Part shown: in pieces, positions 30,557-39,684 of the stretch | Layout: every line of letters starts with the position of its first letter | Numbering within the stretch: the stretch's first letter is position 1 | Origin: Bacteroidales bacterium | GTDB taxonomy: Bacteria; Bacteroidota; Bacteroidia; Bacteroidales; UBA932 | Assembly (NCBI GenBank): GCA_017960585.1 | Contig: JAGCYX010000011.1 | Location: forward strand, 1 to 41,779 | Length of the DNA: 41,779 nt | Reading direction: 5' to 3' | Program-made: the position numbers and the translations under genes | Notes under the pieces: generated by a model | Databases searched by the model: none | Told to the model about the DNA's origin: nothing | The model's input: only the letters and a program-made list of their open reading frames with translations

Positions 30557-31774
30557 ATGATCGAAATCATCCAGCTCAACATCTCCGGCGAGGACAAGCC
30601 GGGTTTGACCTCGGCCCTCACCTCCATCCTGGCGCAGTACAATGCGACCATCCTGGACATCGGCCAGGAGAATATCCACAAGTCGCTGACGATGGGCATC
30701 CTCTTCAAGACGACCCCGGAGCAGTCCGGCTTCATCATGAAGGACCTGCTGTTCAAGGCGTCCGAGCTGGGTGTGCAGATCCGCTTCACGCCCATCGAGC
30801 GCGAGGCCTACGACGCGTGGGTCAGCCGCCAGGGCAAGAACCGCTACATCGTGACGCTGCTGGGCCGTACGGTCACGGCCCGGCAGATCGCCGATGTCAC
30901 GGGCGTCATCTTCCAGTACGGCCTGAATATCGACGCCATCCGGCGCCTGACCGGCCGCCCGCCGCTGGAAGGCGTGGACGAGTGCGCGGCCAAGGCCTGC
31001 ATCGAGATTTCCGTGCGCGGGATGCTGAACGACGAGGAGCGCGCCTCGCTGAAGAACGCCCTGCTGGGTCTGCCGAAGGGCGGGCTGGACATCTCCTTCC
31101 AGAAGGACGACATCTACCGGCGCTCCCGCCGGCTCATCTGCTTCGATATGGACTCCACCCTCGTGCACACCGAGTGCATCGACGAGCTGGCGGCCCGCGC
31201 CGGCGTGGGCGACCAGGTGAAGGCCATCACCGCCAGCGCCATGCGCGGCGAAATCGACTTCACGGAGAGCTTCACGCGCCGCGTGGCCCTGCTCAAGGGC
31301 CTGGACGTGAGCGTGATGGAGGAGATCGCCCAGGGCCTCCCCTTCAACGAGGGCCTGGAGCGCATGATGAAGATCCTGAAGATGGTGGGCTACAAGACCG
31401 CCATCCTCTCCGGCGGATTCACGTACTTCGGGAAGTTCCTGCAGCAGAAGTTCGGCTTCGACTACGTCTATGCCAACGAGCTGGAGATCGAGGACGGCAA
31501 GCTGACCGGCCGCTACATCGGCGACGTCGTGGACGGGCGCCGCAAGGCGGAGCTCCTGCGCCTGCTCTGCCAGGTCGAGAACATCAACCTGGCGCAGTCC
31601 GTGGCCGTCGGCGACGGCGCCAACGACCTGCCGATGCTCTCGCTCGCCGGCCTGGGCATCGCCTACCACGCCAAGCCCAAGGTCCAGGCCAACGCCGAGC
31701 AGAACATCACCTCCATCGGCCTGGACGGCATCCTGTATTTCTTAGGATTAAAGGATTCTCAGATCGATCCGTAA
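30557..31774 (+). CDS. serB: Phosphoserine phosphatase with two ACT domains
   Basis: This 405-aa enzyme makes serine from phosphoserine. The first ~180 residues are two ACT domains (IIQLNISGEDKPGLTSALTSIL and RYIVTLLGRTVTARQIADVTGVI), probably for feedback control by serine. The C-terminal HAD domain has FDMDST with D197 as nucleophile and D199 as acid/base, then ILSGGFTYFG, and VAVGDGANDLPML for magnesium. The layout is the long SerB form found in Bacteroidetes. It lies 12 nt after the fumarase gene. Confidence 0.96.
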   Translation: MIEIIQLNISGEDKPGLTSALTSILAQYNATILDIGQENIHKSLTMGILFKTTPEQSGFIMKDLLFKASELGVQIRFTPIEREAYDAWVSRQGKNRYIVTLLGRTVTARQIADVTGVIFQYGLNIDAIRRLTGRPPLEGVDECAAKACIEISVRGMLNDEERASLKNALLGLPKGGLDISFQKDDIYRRSRRLICFDMDSTLVHTECIDELAARAGVGDQVKAITASAMRGEIDFTESFTRRVALLKGLDVSVMEEIAQGLPFNEGLERMMKILKMVGYKTAILSGGFTYFGKFLQQKFGFDYVYANELEIEDGKLTGRYIGDVVDGRRKAELLRLLCQVENINLAQSVAVGDGANDLPMLSLAGLGIAYHAKPKVQANAEQNITSIGLDGILYFLGLKDSQIDP

Positions 31775-31806
31775 CGGCACTGAACACTGAATTATTAACC
31801 AATTAT

Positions 31807-32589
31807 ATGTTGAAACGTTTCTTTCCTCTTCTGCTGACCGTACTGCTCGCGTGCAGCTGCAGCACCCTTTCCCAGATCAATTGGGACTACGGCCACCTGG
31901 CCAACGCCGGTATGAAAGCCGCCACGGCCGCGTCCATCACGGACGAGCAGGTGGTGGAGCTCTGCCGCCAGGCGGTGGCGTACACCGACGCGCAGACGCC
32001 GATGGCGGAAGCCAAGTACCTGCAGCGCCTGCAGAAGCTGATGTCGGGCGTCAGCCAGGTCGACGGCAAGACCCTCAATTTCAAAGTCTACAAGTCCAAC
32101 GAGGTGAACGCCTGCGCCTATGGCGACGGCTCCGTGCGCGTGAATTCCGCACTGATGGACCTGATGGACGACGACGAGCTCTTCGCCGTGATCGGCCACG
32201 AACTGGGCCACGTGGTCAACAAGGACTCCATGAAGGCGATGAAACGCGCCTACCTGGGCTCCGCCGCCCGCGAGGCCATCTTCGCGGCGGGCGGCTACGG
32301 CCAGTTGGCGGGCACCATCCTCGGCGACATCTCCGAGGCCTACGTGAACGCGCAGTTTTCGCAGAGCCAGGAGTCCCGCGCCGACGACTTCGGCTTCCAG
32401 TTCTCCGTGGACCGGGGACGCGACCCGTACGGCATGTGCCGCTCGCTGGAGAAGCTGAACGACCTGGCCGGCGGCGCGCAGTCGTCCGCGCTGGCCAAGA
32501 TGTTCTCCTCGCACCCGGACAGCGCCAAGCGCGCCGCCAAGATGCGCAAGAAGGCCGACCAGCTGACCGGCCAGGAAACCACGAAATAA
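31807..32589 (+). CDS. M48-family metallopeptidase, lipoprotein
   Basis: This 260-aa protein has a lipobox (LLACSC near residue 17) and a zinc-protease core: FAVIGHELGHVVN with H131, E132 and H135, and QSQESRADDFGFQF with the third ligand Glu. The domain resembles Bacteroidetes M48 lipoproteins and the BepA/LoiP group of periplasmic proteases that handle outer-membrane assembly. No transmembrane helices of the HtpX type are present. The start at 31807 begins at the signal peptide; the open frame upstream lies inside serB. It is 32 nt after serB with no clear promoter between. Confidence 0.9.
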   Translation: MLKRFFPLLLTVLLACSCSTLSQINWDYGHLANAGMKAATAASITDEQVVELCRQAVAYTDAQTPMAEAKYLQRLQKLMSGVSQVDGKTLNFKVYKSNEVNACAYGDGSVRVNSALMDLMDDDELFAVIGHELGHVVNKDSMKAMKRAYLGSAAREAIFAAGGYGQLAGTILGDISEAYVNAQFSQSQESRADDFGFQFSVDRGRDPYGMCRSLEKLNDLAGGAQSSALAKMFSSHPDSAKRAAKMRKKADQLTGQETTK

Positions 32590-32611
32590 TCAATTGTTAA
32601 CCCATACGTCT

Positions 32612-34891
32612 ATGAACGGAAAGTTGAAATCCTTCCTGGCGCTCGCACTGGGCGTCCTCGGGACCGTGGCCGCGCTCGCGCAGCCCTATCCCTATCAGAA
32701 TAAGAACCTCCCGCCGGAGCAGCGCGCCGCGGACCTGCTGGGTCGCCTGACCCTGGAGGAGAAGGCGTCGCTGACGATGCACGCCAGCCCGGCCATCCCG
32801 CGCCTCGGGATCAAGCAGTACAACTGGTGGAGCGAGGCGCTGCACGGCATCGCCCGCAACGGCAGCGCGACGGTGTTCCCGCAGCCTATCGGCATGGCGG
32901 CGAGCTTCGACGAGGACCTGGTGGAGACCGTGTTCAGCGCCGCCAGCGACGAGGCGCGCGTAAAATATCTCGAGACCAAAGACGACGTCAAGGTGTACCA
33001 GGGCCTGACCTTCTGGACGCCGAACATCAACATTTTCCGCGATCCCCGCTGGGGCCGCGGTATGGAAACTTACGGCGAGGATCCCTTCCTGACGGGCCGC
33101 CTCGGCATGGCCGTGGTGCGCGGCCTGCAGGGCCCGGAAGACTCGCCGGTCCGCAAGGCGCACGCCTGCGCCAAGCATTACGCGGTGCACTCCGGCCTGG
33201 AGTCCAACCGCCACCGCTTCGACGCGGAGATCTCCGAGCGCGACCTGCGCGAGACCTATCTCCCGGCCTTCAAGGACCTGGTGACCAAGGCGCACGTGCA
33301 GGAGATCATGACCGCCTACAACCGCTTCCGCGGCGAGCCCTGCGCGGCTTCCTCCTACCTGGTGGACCAGATTCTCCGCAAGGAGTGGGGCTACGACGGC
33401 ATGGTGGTGTCCGACTGCTGGGCCATTCCCGACTTCTTCGAGCGCGGCCGCCACGGCTTCACGGACAGCCCGGTGAAGGCCGCCGCGATGGCCGTGCACA
33501 ACGGTCTGGACGTGGAGTGCGGCAGCACTTTTGTGAACATTCCCGCGGCGGTGGAGCAGGGTCTGCTGGACGTCAAGGACCTGGACCGCAACCTGATGCG
33601 CATCCTCACGGAGCGCTTCCGCCTGGGCGAGATGGACGGCGCGTCCCCGTGGGACGATCTGGATCCGTCCATCGTGGAGGGCCCGCAGCACCGCGCGCTC
33701 TCGCTGAAGATGGCGCGCGAGTCGCTGGTGCTGCTGCAGAACAAGGGCGTGCTTCCGCTGCATCCCGGCCAGAAGGTGGCCCTGATCGGCCCGAACGCCG
33801 ACGACGTGGAGATGATGTGGGGCAACTACAACCCCGTCCCGAAGTCCACCGTTACGCTGCTGGACGCCTTCAAGGCGCGTGATCCGCAGATCGTGAATTT
33901 CCGCGGCTGCGGCATCATCGGTGCCGAGTTCATGCCCGAGAACGATCCCGACAACCGCATGGCCCAGCTGATGCAGCTCTCCCCCGAGGAGCTGGAGGAG
34001 GTGGCCAAGCAGTACGCCATCAATATCAACGACGTCAAGGCCTACGCCCGCCGCACCAAGCTCCTGCACGACAGTTTCCTGCCCGCGCTGGACGTGAATG
34101 ACGTGCTGAAGCGCCTCGAGGGCATCGACGTGGTGGTGTTCGCGGGCGGCATTTCGCCGCGCCTGGAGGGCGAGGAGATGCCGGTGCAGCTGCCCGGATT
34201 CTCCGGCGGCGACCGCACGGACCTCGAGCTGCCCGCCGTGCAGCGCCAGCTGCTGCAGGCCCTGCACAACGCCGGCAAGAAGGTCATCCTGGTGAACTTC
34301 TCCGGCTGCGCCATCGGCCTGGTGCCGGAGACGCAGAGCTGCGACGCCATCCTGCAGGCCTGGTATCCGGGCCAGGAGGGCGGCACGGCCATCGTGGAGG
34401 CGCTCTACGGCGAGTTCAACCCGTCCGGCAAGCTGCCCGTGACCTTCTACCAGTCAGTGGCGCAGCTGCCCGAGGTGGAGGATTATAATATGGAGGGCCA
34501 CACCTATCGCTACTTCCGCGGCACGCCGCTCTTCCCCTTCGGCTACGGCCTCAGCTACACCGAGTTCCGCTACAGCGGCGGCAAGATCCAGAACGGAGTG
34601 CTGGAGTTCACGGTCAAGAACGCGGGCAAGCGCAACGGCACCGAGATCGTCCAGCTCTACGTCCGCAAGCCGGACGACGCGGGCGGCCCGAACAAGACGC
34701 TGCGCGCCTTCCACCGCGTGACGGTGATGGCCGGAGCCTCGGCCACGGTCCGCATCCCGCTGGACGACGAGATCTTCACCTGGTGGAGCGAGTCGGCGCA
34801 GGATATGGTCCCCGTGCACGGGGAGTACGAGATCCTCTACGGCGGCAGTTCCGCCGATTCGGATCTCAAAAAACTGAAATACAGCTTCTGA
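32612..34891 (+). CDS. GH3 family beta-glycosidase (xylosidase/glucosidase-like)
   Basis: This 759-aa protein has a signal peptide (MNGKLKSFLALALGVLGTVAALA). The TIM-barrel half has NWWSEALHGIARNG, DPRWGRGMETYGEDP, KHYAVHSGLESNRH (188 on), and GMVVSDCWAI with nucleophile D268. The (alpha/beta) sandwich half has LVLLQNKGVLPL and VALIGPNAD, and the C-terminal fibronectin-III-like domain has FPFGYGLSYTEFRYSG. The motif set is closest to xylan 1,4-beta-xylosidases and related beta-glucosidases of Bacteroides, so it should act on oligosaccharides in the periplasm. It is not next to a SusCD pair of clear matching specificity: the pair begins 1.7 kb downstream after a palindrome and a new promoter. 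The start at 32612 was preferred over a TTG six codons upstream. Confidence 0.9.
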   Translation: MNGKLKSFLALALGVLGTVAALAQPYPYQNKNLPPEQRAADLLGRLTLEEKASLTMHASPAIPRLGIKQYNWWSEALHGIARNGSATVFPQPIGMAASFDEDLVETVFSAASDEARVKYLETKDDVKVYQGLTFWTPNINIFRDPRWGRGMETYGEDPFLTGRLGMAVVRGLQGPEDSPVRKAHACAKHYAVHSGLESNRHRFDAEISERDLRETYLPAFKDLVTKAHVQEIMTAYNRFRGEPCAASSYLVDQILRKEWGYDGMVVSDCWAIPDFFERGRHGFTDSPVKAAAMAVHNGLDVECGSTFVNIPAAVEQGLLDVKDLDRNLMRILTERFRLGEMDGASPWDDLDPSIVEGPQHRALSLKMARESLVLLQNKGVLPLHPGQKVALIGPNADDVEMMWGNYNPVPKSTVTLLDAFKARDPQIVNFRGCGIIGAEFMPENDPDNRMAQLMQLSPEELEEVAKQYAININDVKAYARRTKLLHDSFLPALDVNDVLKRLEGIDVVVFAGGISPRLEGEEMPVQLPGFSGGDRTDLELPAVQRQLLQALHNAGKKVILVNFSGCAIGLVPETQSCDAILQAWYPGQEGGTAIVEALYGEFNPSGKLPVTFYQSVAQLPEVEDYNMEGHTYRYFRGTPLFPFGYGLSYTEFRYSGGKIQNGVLEFTVKNAGKRNGTEIVQLYVRKPDDAGGPNKTLRAFHRVTVMAGASATVRIPLDDEIFTWWSESAQDMVPVHGEYEILYGGSSADSDLKKLKYSF

Positions 34892-34898
34892 TTTGCAC

Positions 34899-36368
34899 AT
34901 GAGACGTCTTATTCTTTTCCTGGCGGCGCTGCTCCTCGCGGCGCCGTTCGGGTTGTCGCAGGACAAGGTCACGAAGAAGGTCCTGGAACTGGGCCGGACG
35001 GACAACCGGACCATGGAACATGCGGACTACATCGCCCGCAACATCGGCGGGCGCCTGGTGGGCACGCATATGCTGAACCACGCGGAGGACTGGGTGGCGG
35101 AGCAGTTCCGCTCCTGGGGCCTGGAGGTGACGCTGCAGGAGGCCGTGGTGATCGGCGTGGGCTTCGACCGCGGGCCCTGGTCCGGGCGGATGCTGTCCGA
35201 GGACGGGATGGTGCTGCATTTCGGAACGCCCGCCTACACGGCCGGCACGCGCGGGCCGCAGAAGGGGCGCGTGCTGCTGGAGCCGAAGAATCAGCGGGAG
35301 TTCGACCGCGTGAAAGGGGCGCTCAAGGGCGCCTGGGTGCTGATCGAGACCGGGCCGACCAACGGGCTCGCGCTCGACGCCAGCGCCAAGGCGGACTCCA
35401 CGCGCGCGGCGCAGCTCGCCGAGGGGAAGAAGGACGTGCAGGTGCCGATGTACCGGCAGATGGTGGACGCCGGGGTACTCGGGTTCATCCGCGCGGCCCA
35501 GCTGCCCATGCAGGTGCTCTACAACCGCGCCCAGTGCTTCGAGCTGACGATGGACACGCTGCCGACGGCCTGCGACATCCTGCTGGACGCACATCAGTTC
35601 GAGATCGTCAAGCGCAAGTGCGTGGACCGGGAGGATTTCCTGCTGGAGTTCGATATACGCAATCATTTCTTCCCGGGACCGATGAAGTTCCACAACGTGC
35701 TGGCCGTGCTCAAGGGGACGCAGCATCCGGACGAGTACGTCCTGCTGGGCGGCCACCTGGACGCCTACGACATCGCCACCGGAGCGGTGGATGACGGGCA
35801 GGGCGTCTGCGTGACGATGGAGGCCGCGCGGCTGCTGGCCGCGGCCGGCGCCAGGCCCAGGCGTTCCATCATGTTCTGCATCTGGACCGGTGAGGAGTAC
35901 GGGCTGCTGGGGTCGAAGTATTTCGTGGAGCAGAAGACCATCCCCTGGGGGAAGATCTCCAATTACTTCAACCGCGACGGCGGGCCGCTGGCCTGCACGT
36001 CCGTGACCGTGCCGCCGGCGATGTACGACGATTTCGTGCAGGTCTGCGAGCCGCTGAAGGACTACAATCCCGACATTCCCTTCACCGTGAACAAGCGGGA
36101 AGGCGAGCCGCAGCCCCGGCCCACGAGCGCCGGCGGCTCGGACCACGCCTACTTCGCCATGAACGGCATCCCGGCCATCTCCTTCCGCGAGAGCGACGTG
36201 CTCGGGCTCGACTTCAACTACCGCGACATCTGGCACACCGAGGACGACCTCTACGACAAGCTCATCCCCGCCTACCTCGAGCACTCCGCCGTCGTCTCGG
36301 CCGTCACCGCCTACGGCCTCGCCAACCTCCCCCACCTCCTTTCCCGGGAAGGTCTGTACAAAGAATAA
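34899..36368 (+). CDS. Secreted M28-family zinc peptidase
   Basis: This 489-aa protein has a signal peptide (MRRLILFLAALLLAAPFGLSQ) and M28 aminopeptidase metal ligands: GGHLDAYD (H286), GAVDDGQG (D298), WTGEEYG (E332/E333), NRDGG, and HTEDD near the end. The ~130 residues between the N-terminal helix and the metal core include a PA-domain-like insert (LKGAWVLIETGPTNG ... VPMYRQMVDAGVLGF). It probably trims peptides in the periplasm. It follows the GH3 gene by 7 nt, and a 35-nt perfect palindrome ends the transcript. Confidence 0.9.
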   Translation: MRRLILFLAALLLAAPFGLSQDKVTKKVLELGRTDNRTMEHADYIARNIGGRLVGTHMLNHAEDWVAEQFRSWGLEVTLQEAVVIGVGFDRGPWSGRMLSEDGMVLHFGTPAYTAGTRGPQKGRVLLEPKNQREFDRVKGALKGAWVLIETGPTNGLALDASAKADSTRAAQLAEGKKDVQVPMYRQMVDAGVLGFIRAAQLPMQVLYNRAQCFELTMDTLPTACDILLDAHQFEIVKRKCVDREDFLLEFDIRNHFFPGPMKFHNVLAVLKGTQHPDEYVLLGGHLDAYDIATGAVDDGQGVCVTMEAARLLAAAGARPRRSIMFCIWTGEEYGLLGSKYFVEQKTIPWGKISNYFNRDGGPLACTSVTVPPAMYDDFVQVCEPLKDYNPDIPFTVNKREGEPQPRPTSAGGSDHAYFAMNGIPAISFRESDVLGLDFNYRDIWHTEDDLYDKLIPAYLEHSAVVSAVTAYGLANLPHLLSREGLYKE

Positions 36369-36402
36369 CTGCAGCATAGTACATTACAGCTGCGACAGCC
36401 AC

Positions 36403-36437
36403 CAAAAGGGGATGATGACTCATCATCCCCTTTTGGC
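36403..36437 (+). terminator. Perfect 35-nt palindrome after the M28 gene
   Basis: CCAAAAGGGGATGATGA and TCATCATCCCCTTTTGG (17-nt arms) surround a single C. It sits 35 nt past the stop codon and 64 nt before the SusC promoter box. It likely forms a terminator hairpin usable from either side, with CTTTTGG rather than a clean T-run. Confidence 0.6.
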
Positions 36438-36500
36438 TATATTGACCGAAGATTGATAGTTAATGACGCATTCCTACAATATACTATCTAATCTAAAAGA

Positions 36501-36508
36501 TAACTTTG
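36501..36508 (+). promoter_or_regulatory. -7 box of the susC-susD operon
   Basis: TAACTTTG matches TAnnTTTG and leaves a ~50-nt leader before the ATG at 36564. No TTTG at standard -33 spacing is seen, so a regulator or alternative sigma factor may contribute. Confidence 0.55.
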
Positions 36509-36563
36509 TAGAAAACGATAATAACTGAAACTACTCTATCCAATTTTATTACCTATCAAACCA

Positions 36564-39500
36564 ATGTTAAAACACTTTTTACAGCTTGCTGCCTCCATCA
36601 TGTTGGCTGCAGCACTCGCGTTGTGCTCAGGCAATGCCTTTGCACAGAGCCGCTCTCTGAGCGGAAAGGTTGTTGACGGCACCGGTACTCCCGTTATCGG
36701 TGCAGCTGTCCTGGTGCCCGGCACCTCGAACGGCGTCCAGACGGATATCGACGGCAACTTCGAGATCCGTGTCGCCCCCGGCACCACGCTGGAGGTTTCC
36801 TGCATCGGCTACATCACCCGTCGTGTGGCCGCCGCCAACAACATGACCATCACTCTTGAGGATGATACCGAGATGCTCGAAGAGACGGTGGTCATCGGTT
36901 ACGGTGTTCAGCGGAAATCCGACCTCACCGGCGCGGTCGCTTCGGTGCGCGAGGATGACCTCAAGAACCGTTCGACTTCAGACGCCGCAGCCGCCCTCCA
37001 GGGCAAGATGGCCGGTGTGCAAATCATCTCCAACTCCGGAGCTCCCGGAAGCGGCGCTGCCATCCAGGTCCGTGGCGTATCCTCCAACAGCGGCAACATC
37101 GGACCGCTCATCATCGTCGACGGCCTCAAGGTCAGCAGCATCCAGTATCTCGATCCCTCGCTGATCGAGTCCATGGAGGTCCTCAAGGATGCGGCTTCCG
37201 CCGCCATCTATGGTGCACAGGCTGGTAACGGTGTGGTCCTCGTCACCACCAAGCAGGGCAAGAAAGGACATGCGTCCATCTCCTATTCCGGCAAATTCAT
37301 CAATCAGTCGCTTGCGCACAAGCCCGAAATGCTGAATGCCCAGCAGTTTATCGACTATAAGGGATTGCAGGGCTACGCAATTCAGGAGTCGCTGAAGAAT
37401 GCCAATTACAACGGCACCGACACGGATTGGTTTAACGAATACTTCAATCCTTCCTGGAGCACCCAGCACACGCTCACCCTCCAGGGCGGCAACGATCAGG
37501 GCCATTATTTCGCCTCCCTCAACTATGTCAACCAGGATGGTATCATCAAGGGCGACAAGGACCTCTACAAGAGACTTTCCGCGCAGTTGAATGCCGATTA
37601 CAACCTCACCGACTGGCTTCAGGTAGGAAACAACATCTCCATCGAGAAATGGGCGACCAAATCCGTTTCCCAGCAGGGCTACGGCTCCGCCTTCGAGTCC
37701 CTGATGACGATCGACCCGTGTACGCCTGTCTATTGGACCGATCCGAGTCAGTTCAACCAGGATTACAGGAATAAATACAATGCGGTTCAGGAGGGCACTT
37801 CCGAGTATCCGTACCGCTTCCTGGGCGACGAGAACGGCTGGTTTGCCACTTCCGCCATCGACGAGACCCGAGGCGGCAGCCCGTTCGTACAGCGGGACGC
37901 CACCGACGGCTCCAGCGAAGGTCTCAATATCAACGGCGTCCTGTTCGCGAATCTCAAACCGGTCAAGGGTCTGGTCATCACCAGCCGTTTCGGTTTCCGC
38001 ATCTCCCAGAGCAATACGCACAGCTATCAGGCTCCTTATTGGTCCAACGGCAAGGCCGACGTCAAGACGTACACCCTCTCGGCTGCCGCCAACACCGGGC
38101 TCTACTATCAGTGGGAAAATTTCGCCAACTACAGCAAGGTTTTTGCCCAGAAGCACAGCCTCAACGTGATGGCCGGTATGTCCTTCATCAAAAACAAATC
38201 GGATAACGTCAGCGGCACGGCCACCGGTTCGGACATTCTGAAGGGATACGATCCCAACTTCCGTTATCTGAACTACGTGAAGGATGATGCGACCAAGAAA
38301 TTCAGCAACTCCCCGTCTGAATCTGCGAGCCTTTCCTATTTCGCCCGTCTGGGTTATACCTATGACAACCGTTACAGCATCCAGGCGAACTTCCGCGCCG
38401 ACGCCTTCGACTCTTCGAAGCTCTCTGCCAAGAACCGCTGGGGCTACTTCCCTTCCGTATCCGCAGGCTGGACCATCAGCAATGAGCGCTGGATCAAGGA
38501 TGCCGTCTCGCCCAGAGCCCTTTCCTTCCTGAAGGTGCGCGCATCCTGGGGTATCAACGGTAACATCAACGTGCTCAGCGGATATCCTTACTCTACGTCC
38601 ATCTCGCTCAACAGCCAGTGGTACCAGTATCATGTCGATGAGCTTGGAAACGCGTATGGATCCGCCCCTGACGGACTTGCGAACCCCGACCTCACCTGGG
38701 AGACTTCCAATCAGCTTGACGCCGGTCTGGATGCCCGCTTCCTCAACAACAGGCTTTCTTTCACCTTCGACTGGTTCCGCAAGGAGACCCGCGATCTGCT
38801 TGTTTCCTACTCTCCGACTCCGGAATATGGCGTGTCCAGCGTGACCGCCAATGCCGGAAATGTGCTCAATACCGGTGTCGAGGTCGAACTTGGCTGGAAG
38901 GATACCATCGGAGACTTCAATTACAGCATCAACGGCAACTTCTCTTATCTGAAGAACCGGGTCACCTACCTTCTCCCTTCTCTTCCGAGAATCACCCAGA
39001 ACCCGGCTTCCGGCAGCAACTACCCGAACGAAACGGTGTTTGAAGTCGGACAGCCGATCTGGTATATCCGCGGTTATATTTATGACGGCGTGAAGGATGA
39101 CGGCACCCCCGACCTCAGAGATGTCAACGGTGACGGCCAGATCAGCGATGCCGATATGACGAATATCGGTAAGGGCCTTCCTGATTTCACCTACGGTATT
39201 ACCCTCAGCCTTGAATGGAAGGGACTGGACTTCATGTTGTTCGGTTCCGGACAGGCCGGCTGCGAGATCCTGAACACGCTCTACCGTGCCGGTTACCACA
39301 ACTCTCTCAGATACTTCTATGAGAATTCAAGGAGTGCGGCGAACCCGAACGCCAAGTTCCCCGAGCCTGCGAAAGTGTCGGGTGATGTGAATTTCTGGGG
39401 TTCCACCGCCGGCATATTTGACGGATCCTTCTTCAAGATCAAGCAAGTTCAGCTCGGTTACACGGTTCCTCAGCAGTGGACGAAGAAGGCGCTCATCAGC

Positions 39501-39665
39501 CAGCTCCGACTGTTCGTTTCTCTTGATGATTTCTTCACTTTCACCAGCTATCCGGGTATGGATCCTGAGACGGCGACTTCAGGTTCGGCTTCCGGCCGCG
39601 GTGTGGATATCGGTGCATATCCCAGCATGCGTAAAGTTATGCTCGGTGTGAATGTTTCTTTCTAA
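36564..39665 (+). CDS. SusC/RagA-like TonB-dependent outer-membrane transporter
   Basis: This 1033-aa protein imports oligosaccharides or peptides with its SusD lipoprotein partner, powered by TonB. A signal peptide (ends NAFAQ, ~28) is followed by a carboxypeptidase-D-like regulatory domain (LSGKVVDGTGTPVIGAAVLV; ~30-100), the conserved EETVVIGYGVQRKSDLTGAV block, and the plug (VQIISNSGAPGSGAAIQVRG, SIQYLDPSLIESMEVLKDA, NGVVLVTTKQGKKG). A long beta-barrel ends in MRKVMLGVNVSF with the terminal Phe typical of barrel insertion. No extra N-terminal STN domain is present, so signalling through an anti-sigma factor is unlikely. Codon use is less GC-extreme than in the genes to the left. The substrate cannot be told from this sequence. 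Confidence 0.97.
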   Translation: MLKHFLQLAASIMLAAALALCSGNAFAQSRSLSGKVVDGTGTPVIGAAVLVPGTSNGVQTDIDGNFEIRVAPGTTLEVSCIGYITRRVAAANNMTITLEDDTEMLEETVVIGYGVQRKSDLTGAVASVREDDLKNRSTSDAAAALQGKMAGVQIISNSGAPGSGAAIQVRGVSSNSGNIGPLIIVDGLKVSSIQYLDPSLIESMEVLKDAASAAIYGAQAGNGVVLVTTKQGKKGHASISYSGKFINQSLAHKPEMLNAQQFIDYKGLQGYAIQESLKNANYNGTDTDWFNEYFNPSWSTQHTLTLQGGNDQGHYFASLNYVNQDGIIKGDKDLYKRLSAQLNADYNLTDWLQVGNNISIEKWATKSVSQQGYGSAFESLMTIDPCTPVYWTDPSQFNQDYRNKYNAVQEGTSEYPYRFLGDENGWFATSAIDETRGGSPFVQRDATDGSSEGLNINGVLFANLKPVKGLVITSRFGFRISQSNTHSYQAPYWSNGKADVKTYTLSAAANTGLYYQWENFANYSKVFAQKHSLNVMAGMSFIKNKSDNVSGTATGSDILKGYDPNFRYLNYVKDDATKKFSNSPSESASLSYFARLGYTYDNRYSIQANFRADAFDSSKLSAKNRWGYFPSVSAGWTISNERWIKDAVSPRALSFLKVRASWGINGNINVLSGYPYSTSISLNSQWYQYHVDELGNAYGSAPDGLANPDLTWETSNQLDAGLDARFLNNRLSFTFDWFRKETRDLLVSYSPTPEYGVSSVTANAGNVLNTGVEVELGWKDTIGDFNYSINGNFSYLKNRVTYLLPSLPRITQNPASGSNYPNETVFEVGQPIWYIRGYIYDGVKDDGTPDLRDVNGDGQISDADMTNIGKGLPDFTYGITLSLEWKGLDFMLFGSGQAGCEILNTLYRAGYHNSLRYFYENSRSAANPNAKFPEPAKVSGDVNFWGSTAGIFDGSFFKIKQVQLGYTVPQQWTKKALISQLRLFVSLDDFFTFTSYPGMDPETATSGSASGRGVDIGAYPSMRKVMLGVNVSF

Positions 39666-39684
39666 TTCATAGGAGATAATAGTT

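Noticed and set aside
28889..31669. Long minus-strand open frame opposite prfB, fumarase and serB
   Set aside because: Low-complexity Val/Leu/Gly/His-rich translation, antisense to three well-recognised enzymes; explained by codon GC bias.
36978..39299. 773-codon minus-strand frame antisense to susC
   Set aside because: No motif or domain, and the plus strand encodes a complete SusC with signal peptide, plug and barrel.
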